Positions 1-9,031 of a stretch of 39,948 nucleotides of DNA are shown here, piece by piece; position 1 is the stretch's first letter, and every line of letters starts with the position of its first letter. The stretch lies in contig JAZOQP010000032.1 in the NCBI GenBank assembly GCA_045656145.1, forward strand, positions 1-39,948, read 5' to 3'. Both the position numbers and the translations under genes were made by a program. This stretch comes from SIG565 sp045656145. Its GTDB lineage: Bacteria; Bacillota; Clostridia; Oscillospirales; Acutalibacteraceae. The notes under the pieces were generated by a model. It was not told the DNA's origin, made no database searches, and saw nothing but the letters and a program-made list of their open reading frames with translations.

Positions 1-74
1 AAATAGCCCTTAGCGAGCTTTAAAGTTTTATTTCTTCTTTTGCGTGTTGCTAACGCACCTTTTACTCGTGCCAT
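1..74 (-). CDS. rplT: 50S ribosomal protein L20, N-terminal part (cut by window edge)
   Basis: The minus strand reads MARVKGALATRKRRNKTL and onward for 24 complete codons, the canonical basic N-terminus of ribosomal protein L20, and then leaves the window. L20 is a 23S rRNA-binding assembly protein and, in Firmicutes, the repressor of its own infC-rpmI-rplT operon. The start is the ATG at 72-74, preceded by a GAGAGG ribosome binding site. It follows rpmI by 27 bp, which is the usual operon order. Only the first quarter or less of the gene is visible. Confidence 0.95.
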   Translation of the reverse strand, partial: MARVKGALATRKRRNKTLKLAKGY

Positions 75-101
75 TTGTAACTAACCTCTCTTTCCTTCTT
101 C

Positions 102-299
102 TTACTTATAAGGAATCATTTTCTTTACCGCTGCAACGTTAGTTACATCGGCAACTACTACCTTGCGGAGATTTCTCTTACGCTTGGTTGTCTTCTTGTT
201 TAAAATGTGTGATTTGTAAGCGTGAGCACGCTTAACAAGACCGTTTTTGGTGAGTTTGAAACGCTTTTTAGCGCCACTGTGAGTCTTAATCTTAGGCAT
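102..299 (-). CDS. rpmI: 50S ribosomal protein L35
   Basis: This 65-residue basic protein starts MPKIKTHSGAKKRFKLTKNG, the diagnostic L35 opening, and has the normal family length. L35 is a structural protein of the large ribosomal subunit. It lies between infC and rplT in the conserved translation operon, 28 bp after infC, with a GGAGGATT ribosome binding site before its ATG. Expression is expected to be set by the leader upstream of infC. Confidence 0.98.
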   Translation of the reverse strand: MPKIKTHSGAKKRFKLTKNGLVKRAHAYKSHILNKKTTKRKRNLRKVVVADVTNVAAVKKMIPYK

Positions 300-327
300 T
301 TTATAATCCTCCTTAAAAATTTACGAA

Positions 328-846
328 TTATTTATTAGGCTTCGGAGCTAAGAACATAAGCATATTTCTGCCTTCCATCTTAGCAGGTTTTTCCACATTT
401 GCAACTTCAGAACAATATTCAGCAAAACGCTGCATAATTTCTAAACCAATTTCGGGATGACCGAATTCACGGCCACGAAAACGAATTGAAACCTTAACCT
501 TATCTCCATCCTTTAAAAACTTAATGGCATGGTTACCTTTTGTTTCAAAATCGTGTTTATCAATGCTAAGTCCTAAGCGAATTTCTTTAACTTCCGTAAC
601 CTTTTGTTTCTTTTTCGCTTCCTTCTCGCGTTTAGCCTGCTCAAAACGGTATTTACCAAAATCCATTATCTTGCATACAGGCGGATTTGCATTGGGCGAA
701 AGATTCACAAGGTCGAGATCTCTCATGGCTGCGGCAGATAAAGCCTCTTTAATAGGCAAAACGCCAAGCTGAGAGCCATCGGTATCGATAACGCGAACCT
801 CTTTGAACTTAATGTTTTCATTGATTAAAACTTCTTTGCTGCTAAT
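328..846 (-). CDS. infC: Translation initiation factor IF-3 (AUU start)
   Basis: IF-3 binds the 30S subunit, proofreads start-codon/initiator-tRNA pairing and prevents premature 50S joining. The product is 172 residues, a normal IF-3 length. The N-terminal domain carries SSKEVLINENIKFKEVRVID and the central linker is Lys-rich (AKREKEAKKKQK). The C-terminal domain has the GREFGHPEIG region. The start is taken as the ATT at 844-846, because GGAGG at 856-860 lies 9 nt upstream of it and IF-3 homology begins right there. An ATG 24 codons further upstream has no Shine-Dalgarno and falls inside the attenuator hairpin. An AUU start is known for E. coli infC, where it allows IF-3 to repress its own translation. 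Confidence 0.95.
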   Translation of the reverse strand: MSSKEVLINENIKFKEVRVIDTDGSQLGVLPIKEALSAAAMRDLDLVNLSPNANPPVCKIMDFGKYRFEQAKREKEAKKKQKVTEVKEIRLGLSIDKHDFETKGNHAIKFLKDGDKVKVSIRFRGREFGHPEIGLEIMQRFAEYCSEVANVEKPAKMEGRNMLMFLAPKPNK

Positions 847-1002
847 GTTGAAGCACCTCCGAGAAAAATAATTCAAAAAAGCACGGATAACAACAATGTC
901 ATCCGTGCAAATAAGCATAATATGAGTGTAAAACTCAAAACTTATTGACCCTGTAAGAATTTACCTCGGGGTGAGAACGACATTAATGTTCTGCTTTGTT
1001 GT
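847..1002 (-). promoter_or_regulatory. infC operon leader, probably L20-type autoregulatory leader
   Basis: The transcript predicted from the promoter at 1009-1037 has about 155 nt before infC. It contains a small hairpin (GAGTTTTACACTC, around 926-938) and ends in an intrinsic terminator just before the infC ribosome binding site. In Bacillus, L20 binding to such a leader promotes termination. The position and terminator match that system. I did not verify the specific L20-binding fold by alignment, so the L20-leader assignment is inference. Confidence 0.7.
875..908 (-). terminator. Attenuator terminator in the infC leader
   Basis: On the minus strand GCACGGAT and ATCCGTGC (901-908 and 881-888) form an 8-bp stem, extended by GACA/TGTT to 12 bp around a TTGT loop, followed by six T. 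It lies between the promoter and the infC start, so it terminates transcripts before the operon and must be a control point. Confidence 0.85.
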
Positions 1003-1008
1003 AGATAT

Positions 1009-1037
1009 ATTCTACCACTCAAATACAATTTTGTCAA
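1009..1037 (-). promoter_or_regulatory. Sigma-A promoter of infC-rpmI-rplT
   Basis: On the minus strand TTGACA (1032-1037), a 17-nt spacer and TAGAAT (1009-1014) form a near-consensus promoter. It begins only about 20 bp after the stop codon of the upstream LRR gene, and no terminator separates the two, so read-through from the LRR gene into the leader is possible. Confidence 0.85.
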
Positions 1038-1057
1038 TAGTGAATGTGAAAATTATT

Positions 1058-4000
1058 TTACTTAACCTTCACCTTTTTAACGGCGCTATATTTTCCATAC
1101 ATTTTTTCGCCGCCATAATAACCGCTAAGAGTTTTTACCTTTCTTACCTTTACATAATAGGTTGTTTTTGATTTTAAACCTTTTATTATTTTAGAAGCGG
1201 AATTTGCCGAAACATAAACGCTCTTTACATTTTTAGTGAACTTCGAGTTAGTAGAATAAACTATCTGATATTTTGTTGTATCGCCTTTGGTATTATTCCA
1301 ATTAACTGTCATTTGACCTTTTTTAAGTGATTTAACCGATTTTAAAGTTGTGGTCTTCGGTAAAATATTAAACCACTCTCTTAAAACGCCAACATAGTTG
1401 CCCTTACCCTTAATTTCAAGGTAAGCATAACCTACCGCTTTGTTTTCCTTGTAGGTAACCGTATAATCTCTTCCCTTTTTAAGAGTTTTTCCGTTATATT
1501 TTACCTTTATAGTTTGAGTGATGGCTTTGCCAGTATAGGTTTTGTCTTTAACACCGGTAACAATAGCGCTCTTAGAATAAATGCTCTTACCCTTTTGAGT
1601 TTTATCAACCAAACCGTAAACCGAAATGGTTTTCGAGCATACCGCACATTTATAGGTATTATAATTCCTTAAAGCGCCCTCTTTTGCAGTTGTGCTCTTA
1701 TATTTATAGTTATGGTTGATTTTTCTTGTAGCCGAGCATACGTTACATTTCGTATCGCAAGCATTACTATATGTATGCTTTATGGTGCGCTTAGCTTTAC
1801 ATATATTACAGGTTGTATCGCATTTGTTAGTATACTTGTGTGCAGGCACCTTACGTGTGATTTTACATACATTACAGCTCTTATCACAGGCGTTAGAATA
1901 AGTATGCTTTGTAAGCTTCGCAATACTTGAAGCCTTGGTAGCCTTACATACAGTACAGGTGTAGGTCTTAACACCCGCTGCCTTGCATGTAGCCTTTTTA
2001 GTTACCTTACCTGAATCGTATTTATGCGAAAGCTTAGGTAATGTTTGAGTTTTAACTGTCGCTTTACAAACAGTACACTTATAAACCTTAGTACCAGTTG
2101 CGGTACAGGTAGCCTTTTTAGTTACAGTACCGTTATCCGACTTATGCCCTAAAGCTTTTCCGCTTGTAGTTTTGCATACTGTACAGGTTTGGGGCGTGGT
2201 ACAGGTAGCGCCCTTCCAAGAGTGAGAAAGCTTTGGTAAAGTTTCGGTATCAACTGTTGCCTTGCAAACTGTACACTTATAAACCTTAGTACCGGTAGAG
2301 GTACAGGTAGCTTTTTTAGTTACAGTACCGTTATCTGAACTATGCCCTAACTTTTCTCCGCTTGTTGCCCCACACATTTTACAGGTTGCAGGTTTTGTGC
2401 AGGTTGCAGATGTATAGGTATGTTCTTTGCTTGCTTCTCTTACCCAATCGCATTTATCACACTTAGTATCGCAATCTGCACTGTAAGTATGTGTTTTACA
2501 AGCATTATAATGCCAAAACGCTGTTGAAAGTGTGGTATTACCGGAGTCTACCGAAATATTATTTTTTTGTGCAACAGTTCCGCCATACCAAATATCAAGA
2601 TTTGAAAAACAACCACTAAATGCATACTTACCAATGCTTACTAAATTTTTAGGCATTGTTATTTTTTTAAACGCGTTGCATTTAAAGAATGCTTCATCGC
2701 CGATTTTTGTAATATTATCATGTAATTCAACTGTTTGAAGGGCAAAACAATGGGCGAATAATTCATTTTCAAGCGTTGTAACGCCTGCTGGTATTCTAAC
2801 GCTTATTAAACTTTCGCAAGCCGAGAAAGCGCCTTCGCCAATATAAATTAGAGAATTTGGCAAGTTAATTGTTTTTAAATTCTCACAGCCCTCAAATGCT
2901 CGCTTTTCTATATGAGTAATTCCCTCTGATATAGTTAAACTCTCAACTTTAGTATTGAGTAAAAACGCGCGCTCGCCAATTCTCGTTACGGGGTAGCCAT
3001 TAACGGCAGCAGGAATGGTTGCAACAGATACAGTTGGGTTAATTCTGGTAAGCACAGCCTCGCCTTTAATAAATTCATAACCGAAATTAGCATCCGAATA
3101 GGTCTCGGGTTCTATGGTTTTAGAGCACTCATTACAGGTTAAATCATAGAAATTATCATAAATATGCTCCGATGGAATACGAATAAATTCGCATACATTA
3201 CACTGAGCATCGCAGTTATTATCAAAAGTATGGTTGCCTGTTGCTGCAATAACTGCATTTTCATTGCGAGTTACATGACAAACTGAACATTCTTCGTGTT
3301 TTTCACCTTCAACGCCGCAGTTATTTTGCTTATCTATTACCCATTCGTAATTATGCTCTCCCGTGGCTTCAATTGCTGTATTTTCATTGCGCTTAGCATT
3401 ACATACAGTACACTCTTCGTGTTGTACTCCATCAGCGCCGCAGGTTTCAGCTTTATCAATTACCCACTGGAAATTATGCTCAGGCACTTCACGAATAGCT
3501 GTACAAACATTGCAATATGCATCGCAAGAATTAGAGTATGTATGCATTATAGTACGTTTTGCTTTACATACATTACAGGTTGTATCACACTTATTTGTAT
3601 ACTTATGTGCCGGTACTGTACGTGTTGCTTTACATACATTACAACTCTTATCACAGTCATTAGAATATGTATGCTTTATTGTTCTCTTAGCAGAGCATAC
3701 ATTACAAGCTGTATCACAACTATTTGTGTATATGTGTGCCGGTACTGTTCTAATTATACCGCATACATTGCAAGACTTATCACAGGCATTATCATAAATA
3801 TGTTTGCCTGTAGCGTTAATAACTGTATTTTCATTGCGCTTAGCATTACATACAGTACATTCTTCATGCTGTACACCATCAGCGACACAGGTTTCAGCTT
3901 CATCAATTACCCACTCGAAATTATGCTCAGGCACTTCACGAATAGCTGTACAAACATTGCAATATGCATCGCAGTCATTATCATAAGTATGTTCTTCGGC

Positions 4001-5917
4001 TTCGGTGCAACTACCGCAATACCAAGTAGCATTCTCTAAACTACTATTGCTAGAACCGATGCTGATTTTTTTCTTATCTTCTAAAGAGCCATGATAATAT
4101 ATATTTGTAAGACTATCGCAATCATAAAATGCATGTTCACCTATACTTGTAACGCTATCGGGAATATTAATACTTGTAAGGTTATCGCACCAATGAAATG
4201 CCCAGACACCTATACTTGTAACGCTATCGGGAATTTCGTATGATGTTCTATTGTTGCCGATGGGGTATTGAATTAATTTCGATTTATCTTTATCAAACAA
4301 AACACCATCCTGCGAAGAATAATATTGATTATTCTCTGATACAATTATACTTGCAAGACTATCGCAATCATCAAATGCAAAATTACCTATACTTGTAACG
4401 CTATCGGGAATTGTTACATTTGTAAGATTTGGGCAATTATAAAATGCATGATTGCCTATGTTTGTAACACTATCGCCGATAGTTACACTCTCTAGACTAT
4501 CGCAATAAGAAAATGCACCGTAAGGTATTTGCGTAGCATCAGTTAAATTTACTGTTTTCAAGCTTGATGGGATATAGTAATATTCAGCTCCGCTTCCATA
4601 ATGCTGATAGGTTGTACCACTAACATTAGAAGATGAATAACCAAATATATAACCAAAAACTGCATCATACGTACCGCTTGCGGTTCTTGAAGAACCAACA
4701 AAAGGTAAAGAAATGCATATAAGATTGGAACATCCATTAAATGCACCACAACCTATGCTATCAACGCTGTTAGGTACAGTTACACTTGTAAGTCCGGTGC
4801 AACCGGAAAATGCATAACCACCTATACTCTTAACACTGTCAGGGATTGTGATGCATGTAAGACTACTGCATCCGAGAAAAGCACTATTTGGTATTTTGGT
4901 GCAGCCATCATTAATTATAAGGGTTTTTAAACTTGTTGGCAAATAACGATTATTATCTTCTTTAAGATTAGCACCGAATAAATAACCTAAAAATTGACTA
5001 CTGCTTCTGGTACCGCCAACAAAGGGTATCGTGATACTTTCGAGTTTACTGCACCACCTAAATACCTCTTCTCCTATACTATTTACACTATTTGGAATAA
5101 TAACATTTCTAAGAAATTCACAATCATAAAATGCATAATTGGGTATATTAGTGCAGCCTTCACTTATTATAACGTTTTTTAAACTAGCTGGAACATAATC
5201 ACCATTAGTTTGATAATTGCTTGCACCGAAAATATAACCAAAAAATCGATTTTCATCTCTACTACCGCCAACAAACGGTATTTTTATACTTGTAAGAGAA
5301 CTACATCTATTAAACGCCCACTCCCCAATAGTTGTTACACTATTGGGGATGGTAATGTGTGTAAGACTATAACAATGATAAAATGCCATAGCACCAATAA
5401 TTGACACACCGTCTCCTAATTCTACGTTTTTAAGACTACTGCAACCATTAAATGCATAACTACCTATATTTCTAACACTGTTTGGTACAATTATACTTGC
5501 AAGCTTTGTGCAATCGAAAAAAGCTCTCTCACCAATGTTTGTTACTCCATCGCCGATAGTTACGCTTGTGAGGCTATAACAATAAGAAAATGCTTCATCA
5601 CCTATACTTGTAACGCCATTACCTATTGTTACACTTATAAGGCTATCGCAATCATAAAATGCAAAATTACCTATACTTGTAACGCCATCTTCAATTATAA
5701 CCTCGGTAATATCAATTCCCCAAGGGAGCACACTGGAGGAGTAGTCTCCCATTTTTCCGTTTCCTGAAATCGTAAGCGATGTACCTTTTAAAGTCCAAGT
5801 GCAGTCTCCTGTTGTACCGCTTGCAGTGGTTTCTGCGTTAGCAGTAATATTCAACCCTAACGGGAAAATTGATAAAATTAAGCAGATTGTTAAAATAAAA
5901 GATAAAGATCTTTTCAT
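1058..5917 (-). CDS. Giant secreted BspA-type leucine-rich-repeat / Cys-repeat protein
   Basis: The product has 1619 residues from the ATG at 5915-5917, which has a GGGGAG ribosome binding site. Residues 1-28 are a signal peptide ending in ANA. About 60-610 is a BspA/LRR_5 array built of units like IPDSVTSIGNFAFDDCDSL. About 640-930 holds Cys units of the type HxYxNxCDxxCNVC, with longer HNFEWVIDEAETC-type units between them. About 935-1135 is a second LRR block. About 1142-1405 is a further Cys region that includes two copies of a GTVTKKATCTxTGTKVYKCTVC unit. About 1440-1520 looks Ig-like, and 1522-1619 resembles fibronectin type III. No LPxTG or other anchor is visible. BspA-type LRRs act in adhesion in known cases; the role here is unproven. 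A paralog lies at 10318-15432. Confidence 0.9.
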   Translation of the reverse strand: MKRSLSFILTICLILSIFPLGLNITANAETTASGTTGDCTWTLKGTSLTISGNGKMGDYSSSVLPWGIDITEVIIEDGVTSIGNFAFYDCDSLISVTIGNGVTSIGDEAFSYCYSLTSVTIGDGVTNIGERAFFDCTKLASIIVPNSVRNIGSYAFNGCSSLKNVELGDGVSIIGAMAFYHCYSLTHITIPNSVTTIGEWAFNRCSSLTSIKIPFVGGSRDENRFFGYIFGASNYQTNGDYVPASLKNVIISEGCTNIPNYAFYDCEFLRNVIIPNSVNSIGEEVFRWCSKLESITIPFVGGTRSSSQFLGYLFGANLKEDNNRYLPTSLKTLIINDGCTKIPNSAFLGCSSLTCITIPDSVKSIGGYAFSGCTGLTSVTVPNSVDSIGCGAFNGCSNLICISLPFVGSSRTASGTYDAVFGYIFGYSSSNVSGTTYQHYGSGAEYYYIPSSLKTVNLTDATQIPYGAFSYCDSLESVTIGDSVTNIGNHAFYNCPNLTNVTIPDSVTSIGNFAFDDCDSLASIIVSENNQYYSSQDGVLFDKDKSKLIQYPIGNNRTSYEIPDSVTSIGVWAFHWCDNLTSINIPDSVTSIGEHAFYDCDSLTNIYYHGSLEDKKKISIGSSNSSLENATWYCGSCTEAEEHTYDNDCDAYCNVCTAIREVPEHNFEWVIDEAETCVADGVQHEECTVCNAKRNENTVINATGKHIYDNACDKSCNVCGIIRTVPAHIYTNSCDTACNVCSAKRTIKHTYSNDCDKSCNVCKATRTVPAHKYTNKCDTTCNVCKAKRTIMHTYSNSCDAYCNVCTAIREVPEHNFQWVIDKAETCGADGVQHEECTVCNAKRNENTAIEATGEHNYEWVIDKQNNCGVEGEKHEECSVCHVTRNENAVIAATGNHTFDNNCDAQCNVCEFIRIPSEHIYDNFYDLTCNECSKTIEPETYSDANFGYEFIKGEAVLTRINPTVSVATIPAAVNGYPVTRIGERAFLLNTKVESLTISEGITHIEKRAFEGCENLKTINLPNSLIYIGEGAFSACESLISVRIPAGVTTLENELFAHCFALQTVELHDNITKIGDEAFFKCNAFKKITMPKNLVSIGKYAFSGCFSNLDIWYGGTVAQKNNISVDSGNTTLSTAFWHYNACKTHTYSADCDTKCDKCDWVREASKEHTYTSATCTKPATCKMCGATSGEKLGHSSDNGTVTKKATCTSTGTKVYKCTVCKATVDTETLPKLSHSWKGATCTTPQTCTVCKTTSGKALGHKSDNGTVTKKATCTATGTKVYKCTVCKATVKTQTLPKLSHKYDSGKVTKKATCKAAGVKTYTCTVCKATKASSIAKLTKHTYSNACDKSCNVCKITRKVPAHKYTNKCDTTCNICKAKRTIKHTYSNACDTKCNVCSATRKINHNYKYKSTTAKEGALRNYNTYKCAVCSKTISVYGLVDKTQKGKSIYSKSAIVTGVKDKTYTGKAITQTIKVKYNGKTLKKGRDYTVTYKENKAVGYAYLEIKGKGNYVGVLREWFNILPKTTTLKSVKSLKKGQMTVNWNNTKGDTTKYQIVYSTNSKFTKNVKSVYVSANSASKIIKGLKSKTTYYVKVRKVKTLSGYYGGEKMYGKYSAVKKVKVK
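3352..3523 (-). repeat. Direct repeat copy 1 inside the LRR gene
   Basis: This segment encodes residues 799-856. It is a near copy of residues 649-706 (3802-3973), with only about five residue changes over 58. Both begin with a CDAYCNVC unit and run through AETC and ECTVCNAKRNENT. The copies are exactly 450 bp apart, so they look like an internal in-frame duplication of a block of Cys units. Confidence 0.85.
3802..3973 (-). repeat. Direct repeat copy 2 inside the LRR gene
   Basis: Partner of 3352-3523. Unequal crossing-over between the two copies would remove or add exactly 150 residues in frame, so allele length may vary between strains. Confidence 0.85.
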
Positions 5918-5976
5918 TCTTGTCTCCCCTAAGATAAAATACAAACTGTTATAATATAAATCCAATTTACGAACAC

Positions 5977-6005
5977 ATTTTACCATATAAATTTGATTTT
6001 TTCAA
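5977..6005 (-). promoter_or_regulatory. Promoter of the first LRR gene
   Basis: On the minus strand TTGAAA (6000-6005), a 17-nt spacer and TAAAAT (5977-5982) lie about 60 bp upstream of the chosen ATG. This supports the start at 5917 over an upstream in-frame codon at 5986, which would fall within the promoter. Confidence 0.7.
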
Positions 6006-6036
6006 GAATTGATAAAATATTATCATTGATAATAAC

Positions 6037-6065
6037 TTGAATTTATAGTAAATATATGTTATTAT
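6037..6065 (+). promoter_or_regulatory. Promoter of the murI operon
   Basis: TTGAAT (6037-6042), a 17-nt spacer and TATTAT (6060-6065) lie about 43 bp before the murI ATG. The site is divergent from the LRR gene promoter, with the two -35 boxes about 31 bp apart. Confidence 0.65.
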
Positions 6066-6107
6066 AAATTGAATTCTTATGTATTAATATTAATTAGAGG
6101 TGTTATT

Positions 6108-6917
6108 ATGCCCCATAGAGCTATAGGAGTTTTCGATTCGGGTCTTGGCGGTCTTACCGTTATGAAGGAAATTGTTAACGCACTACCAAATGAAAATATT
6201 GTTTATTTTGGTGATACTGCGCGTGTTCCTTATGGCGCCAGAAGCCGAGAAACAATAAAAAAATATGCCAAGGAAGATGCGCTGTTTTTAATGTCGCACA
6301 ATGTTAAGGCTATAGTGGCGGCTTGCGGAACTGTTAGCGCGGTTGCGGCAGATACAGCCGATATTCTTACCGTTCCGTTTTTTGAAATGATTTCCCCTGC
6401 AGTTACTGCGGCGGTAAATATAACCAAAAACAAAAGAAAAGGCATTATTGGAACTTCGGCTACCATTAAGAGCGAAGAGCATAAAAAAAGAATTTTAGCG
6501 GCTTTGCCCGAGGCGGAAATTTACGCGGTTGCCTGCCCCCTATTTGTTCCGCTTGTTGAAGAAGGTTTAACCTCGAAGGATAATATTATAGTTACCGAGG
6601 CAGTTAAAAAATATCTTGAGCCGCTTAAATGCAAATGCATTGACACTCTTATTTTAGGCTGCACCCACTACCCCATTTTAAGCGATGCTATATCTTCATT
6701 TTTAGGAGATAGCGTAACACTAATTAACCCTGCTAAAGAGTTAAGTTTAATTTTAAAATCGAGCCTTAACGAGAACGGTTTAATAAATTCTGAAAAAGGC
6801 ACTCATAAATATTTTGTAAGTGATATGACAGCCTCTTTTGAAACAACTGTCCAAAATCTAATTGGTGAAAAAATTTCTAAAGAAAATGCAGTACAGGTGG
6901 ATATAAACAAACTATGA
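6108..6917 (+). CDS. murI: Glutamate racemase
   Basis: It converts L-glutamate to D-glutamate for peptidoglycan stem peptides. The product has 269 residues from the ATG at 6108, chosen because AGAGGTG lies 5 nt upstream and homology (HRAIGVFDSGLGGLTVMKE) starts at once. The two catalytic cysteines are visible: Cys73 in AACGTVS and Cys185 in LILGCTHYP. The first motif differs from the textbook ACNTAS (Gly for Asn, Val for Ala). It is the first gene of a plus-strand operon and overlaps the next gene by 4 bp. Confidence 0.95.
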   Translation: MPHRAIGVFDSGLGGLTVMKEIVNALPNENIVYFGDTARVPYGARSRETIKKYAKEDALFLMSHNVKAIVAACGTVSAVAADTADILTVPFFEMISPAVTAAVNITKNKRKGIIGTSATIKSEEHKKRILAALPEAEIYAVACPLFVPLVEEGLTSKDNIIVTEAVKKYLEPLKCKCIDTLILGCTHYPILSDAISSFLGDSVTLINPAKELSLILKSSLNENGLINSEKGTHKYFVSDMTASFETTVQNLIGEKISKENAVQVDINKL

Positions 6918-7333
6918 ATGAAGTTATAATTGATATTAAAGGTATTCAAGGAATTGATGGCGATAGTGATACTATTGAATTATCAACTATGGGTACTATC
7001 TCTGAAAAGGATGGCAAATTTTTGCTAACCTATGAAGAAAATGAAACGATTAAGGAAAATACGGTTAAAACCCTTGTTAAAACCGAAAAAAATAAGGTAA
7101 CAATGATTCGTTCGGGCTCTATAAACTCCCGAATGATTATTGAAAAAGGCCAGCGAAACACCTGCTTTTATTCAATTCCGCAGGGCGAACTTGTTTTAGG
7201 GATTTTCGGAGAAGATATTAAAAACACTTTAAATCTTGATGGCGGAACCCTATCAATGAGTTACACTATTGATATTGAAAATAGTTTAGTAAGTAAAAAT
7301 ACAGTTGAAATCAATGTAAGGAAGGTACAATAA
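6914..7333 (+). CDS. YwiB-like DUF1934 protein
   Basis: The product has 139 residues. It is a small beta-rich protein with motifs such as IDIKGIQGIDGDSDTIELST near the N-terminus and GGTLSMSYTIDIEN near the C-terminus. In Firmicutes, DUF1934/YwiB proteins with a calycin-like barrel fold are found next to argS, as here. No enzymatic function is established. It overlaps murI (ATGA) and argS (TAATG), so it is probably translationally coupled to both. Confidence 0.85.
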   Translation: MNEVIIDIKGIQGIDGDSDTIELSTMGTISEKDGKFLLTYEENETIKENTVKTLVKTEKNKVTMIRSGSINSRMIIEKGQRNTCFYSIPQGELVLGIFGEDIKNTLNLDGGTLSMSYTIDIENSLVSKNTVEINVRKVQ

Positions 7334-9018
7334 TGTCAAAAATAGTAAACAATGCAAAGGAACAAATTAAAAACGTAATTTTAAATGCGGCTAAAACTGC
7401 TATTTCAAAAGGTCAGTTAATTGATGCTGAGCTTACCGATTTTATCATTGAAGTGCCCGCCAACCGCGACCACGGAGATTATGCAGTTAATGCGGCACTT
7501 GCCTGGTCTAAAATCTTTAGAAATGCTCCCCGCAAAATCGCCGAAACCTTAATGGAAAATGCAGATTTTGAAGGTACATATATCGGCAAATATGAAATTG
7601 CCGGTCCCGGCTTTATTAATTTCTTCTTAGCCGATAACTATTATGCCGACATTATTAATGATGTTGCCGAACTTGGAGATAAATATGGCGATAGCAACTT
7701 TGGCGAAGGCAAAAAAGTCCTTGTGGAATTTGTATCTGCTAACCCAACAGGTCCTATGCACATAGGTAATGCAAGGGGCGGCGCTTTGGGCGACTGCTTA
7801 GCCGCAGTACTTTCCCATGCAGGATACTATACCGAGCGCGAATTTTATATTAATGATGCAGGAAATCAAATTAATAAATTCGGCCTTTCATTAGACCTTC
7901 GCTATCAGCAAATATATGATGATTCGGTTGAAATGCCGGAAGATAGTTACCATGGCGCCGATATTATTGCTCACGCTAAGGCGTTTGCCGAAATTAACGG
8001 CGATAAATATTTAAAAGAATCCGAAGAAACCCGCCGCAAAGCACTTGTTGAATTTGCTTTACCTAAAAATATTCAGGGTCTTCACGATGACCTTTTAAAA
8101 TACCGAATCGAATATAACACCTGGTTTAAGGAAAGTTCTCTTCACGCTTCAGGCGAAACCAATCGCGTTATTGAACTTCTTAAAAATAGCGGACACACTT
8201 ATGAACTAGAAGGCGCTTTATGGTTTAAGGGCACCGATTTCTTCTCAGATGACTTCGTTCTTGTTCGTTCAAACGGCGTGCCCACCTATATCGTTCCGGA
8301 TATAGCATATCATTATAATAAATTGGTTACACGCGGTTTTGATAAAGCCATTGATATTTTAGGTGCCGACCATCACGGTTATGTACCGCGCCTTAAAAGC
8401 GCTCTCACAGCGCTTGGAGTTGACGCTGAGCGCCTTGATGTTGTTCTAATGCAGATGGTAAGACTAGTTAAAGATGGCGAGGTTATCAAGGCTTCAAAGC
8501 GTTCGGGCAAGGCCATAACACTCGTAACTCTATTAGAAGAAGTGCCGATAGATGCTGCAAGATTCTTCTTTAATCTTCGCGAAGCAAACTCTCATTTTGA
8601 CTTCGACCTTGATTTAGCGGTAGAGCAATCAAGCCAAAACCCTGTTTACTATGTTCAGTATGCTAATGCCAGAATTTGCAGCATTATGAGAAATCTTGCG
8701 GATGATGGCATAGCTCTCAGAGAGCCAACCAAGGCTGAACTTGAACTTTTAAACACTCCTGAGGAACGCGATTTAATCGTTCATATTTCCAGACTTACCG
8801 AGGAAATTATTTTAGCAGCGAAAACCTATGACCCCGCAAGAATGACACATTACATAACCGACCTTGCAACCAAATTCCATAAATTTTATAATGCCTGCAG
8901 AGTAAGAGGTATTGATGAAGGTCTTATGATGGCTAGAATCAAGCTTTGCGTGGCTTCAGGCATTGTTATTAAAAACGTTCTTTCAATGCTTAAAATTGAA
9001 GCACCTGAAAGTATGTAA
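7333..9018 (+). CDS. argS: Arginyl-tRNA synthetase
   Basis: It charges tRNA-Arg with arginine. The 561-residue product shows the class I architecture. An N-terminal Add-1-type domain carries VPANRDHGDYAVNAALAW. The HIGH-type signature is SANPTGPMHIGNARGG, and GADHHGYVPRLK follows further on. The KMSKS loop is the variant IKASKRSGKAITL. A helical anticodon-binding DALR domain closes the protein. Length is normal. It is translationally coupled to the ywiB-like gene and followed after 13 bp by the serpin gene, an unusual partner for a housekeeping synthetase. Confidence 0.97.
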   Translation: MSKIVNNAKEQIKNVILNAAKTAISKGQLIDAELTDFIIEVPANRDHGDYAVNAALAWSKIFRNAPRKIAETLMENADFEGTYIGKYEIAGPGFINFFLADNYYADIINDVAELGDKYGDSNFGEGKKVLVEFVSANPTGPMHIGNARGGALGDCLAAVLSHAGYYTEREFYINDAGNQINKFGLSLDLRYQQIYDDSVEMPEDSYHGADIIAHAKAFAEINGDKYLKESEETRRKALVEFALPKNIQGLHDDLLKYRIEYNTWFKESSLHASGETNRVIELLKNSGHTYELEGALWFKGTDFFSDDFVLVRSNGVPTYIVPDIAYHYNKLVTRGFDKAIDILGADHHGYVPRLKSALTALGVDAERLDVVLMQMVRLVKDGEVIKASKRSGKAITLVTLLEEVPIDAARFFFNLREANSHFDFDLDLAVEQSSQNPVYYVQYANARICSIMRNLADDGIALREPTKAELELLNTPEERDLIVHISRLTEEIILAAKTYDPARMTHYITDLATKFHKFYNACRVRGIDEGLMMARIKLCVASGIVIKNVLSMLKIEAPESM

Positions 9019-9031
9019 TAAGGAGATTTTT

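Noticed and set aside
847..918. Longer infC frame starting at an upstream ATG
   Set aside because: No Shine-Dalgarno, overlaps the attenuator hairpin, and no IF-3 homology in the extra 24 residues.
3296..4039. A 247-codon plus-strand open frame opposite the first LRR gene, rich in Cys, Ile and Tyr
   Set aside because: It is the antisense of the repetitive Cys-unit coding region; no ribosome binding site or promoter, and composition is a mirror of the repeat. Similar antisense frames lie at 11470-13311 and 14048-15105.
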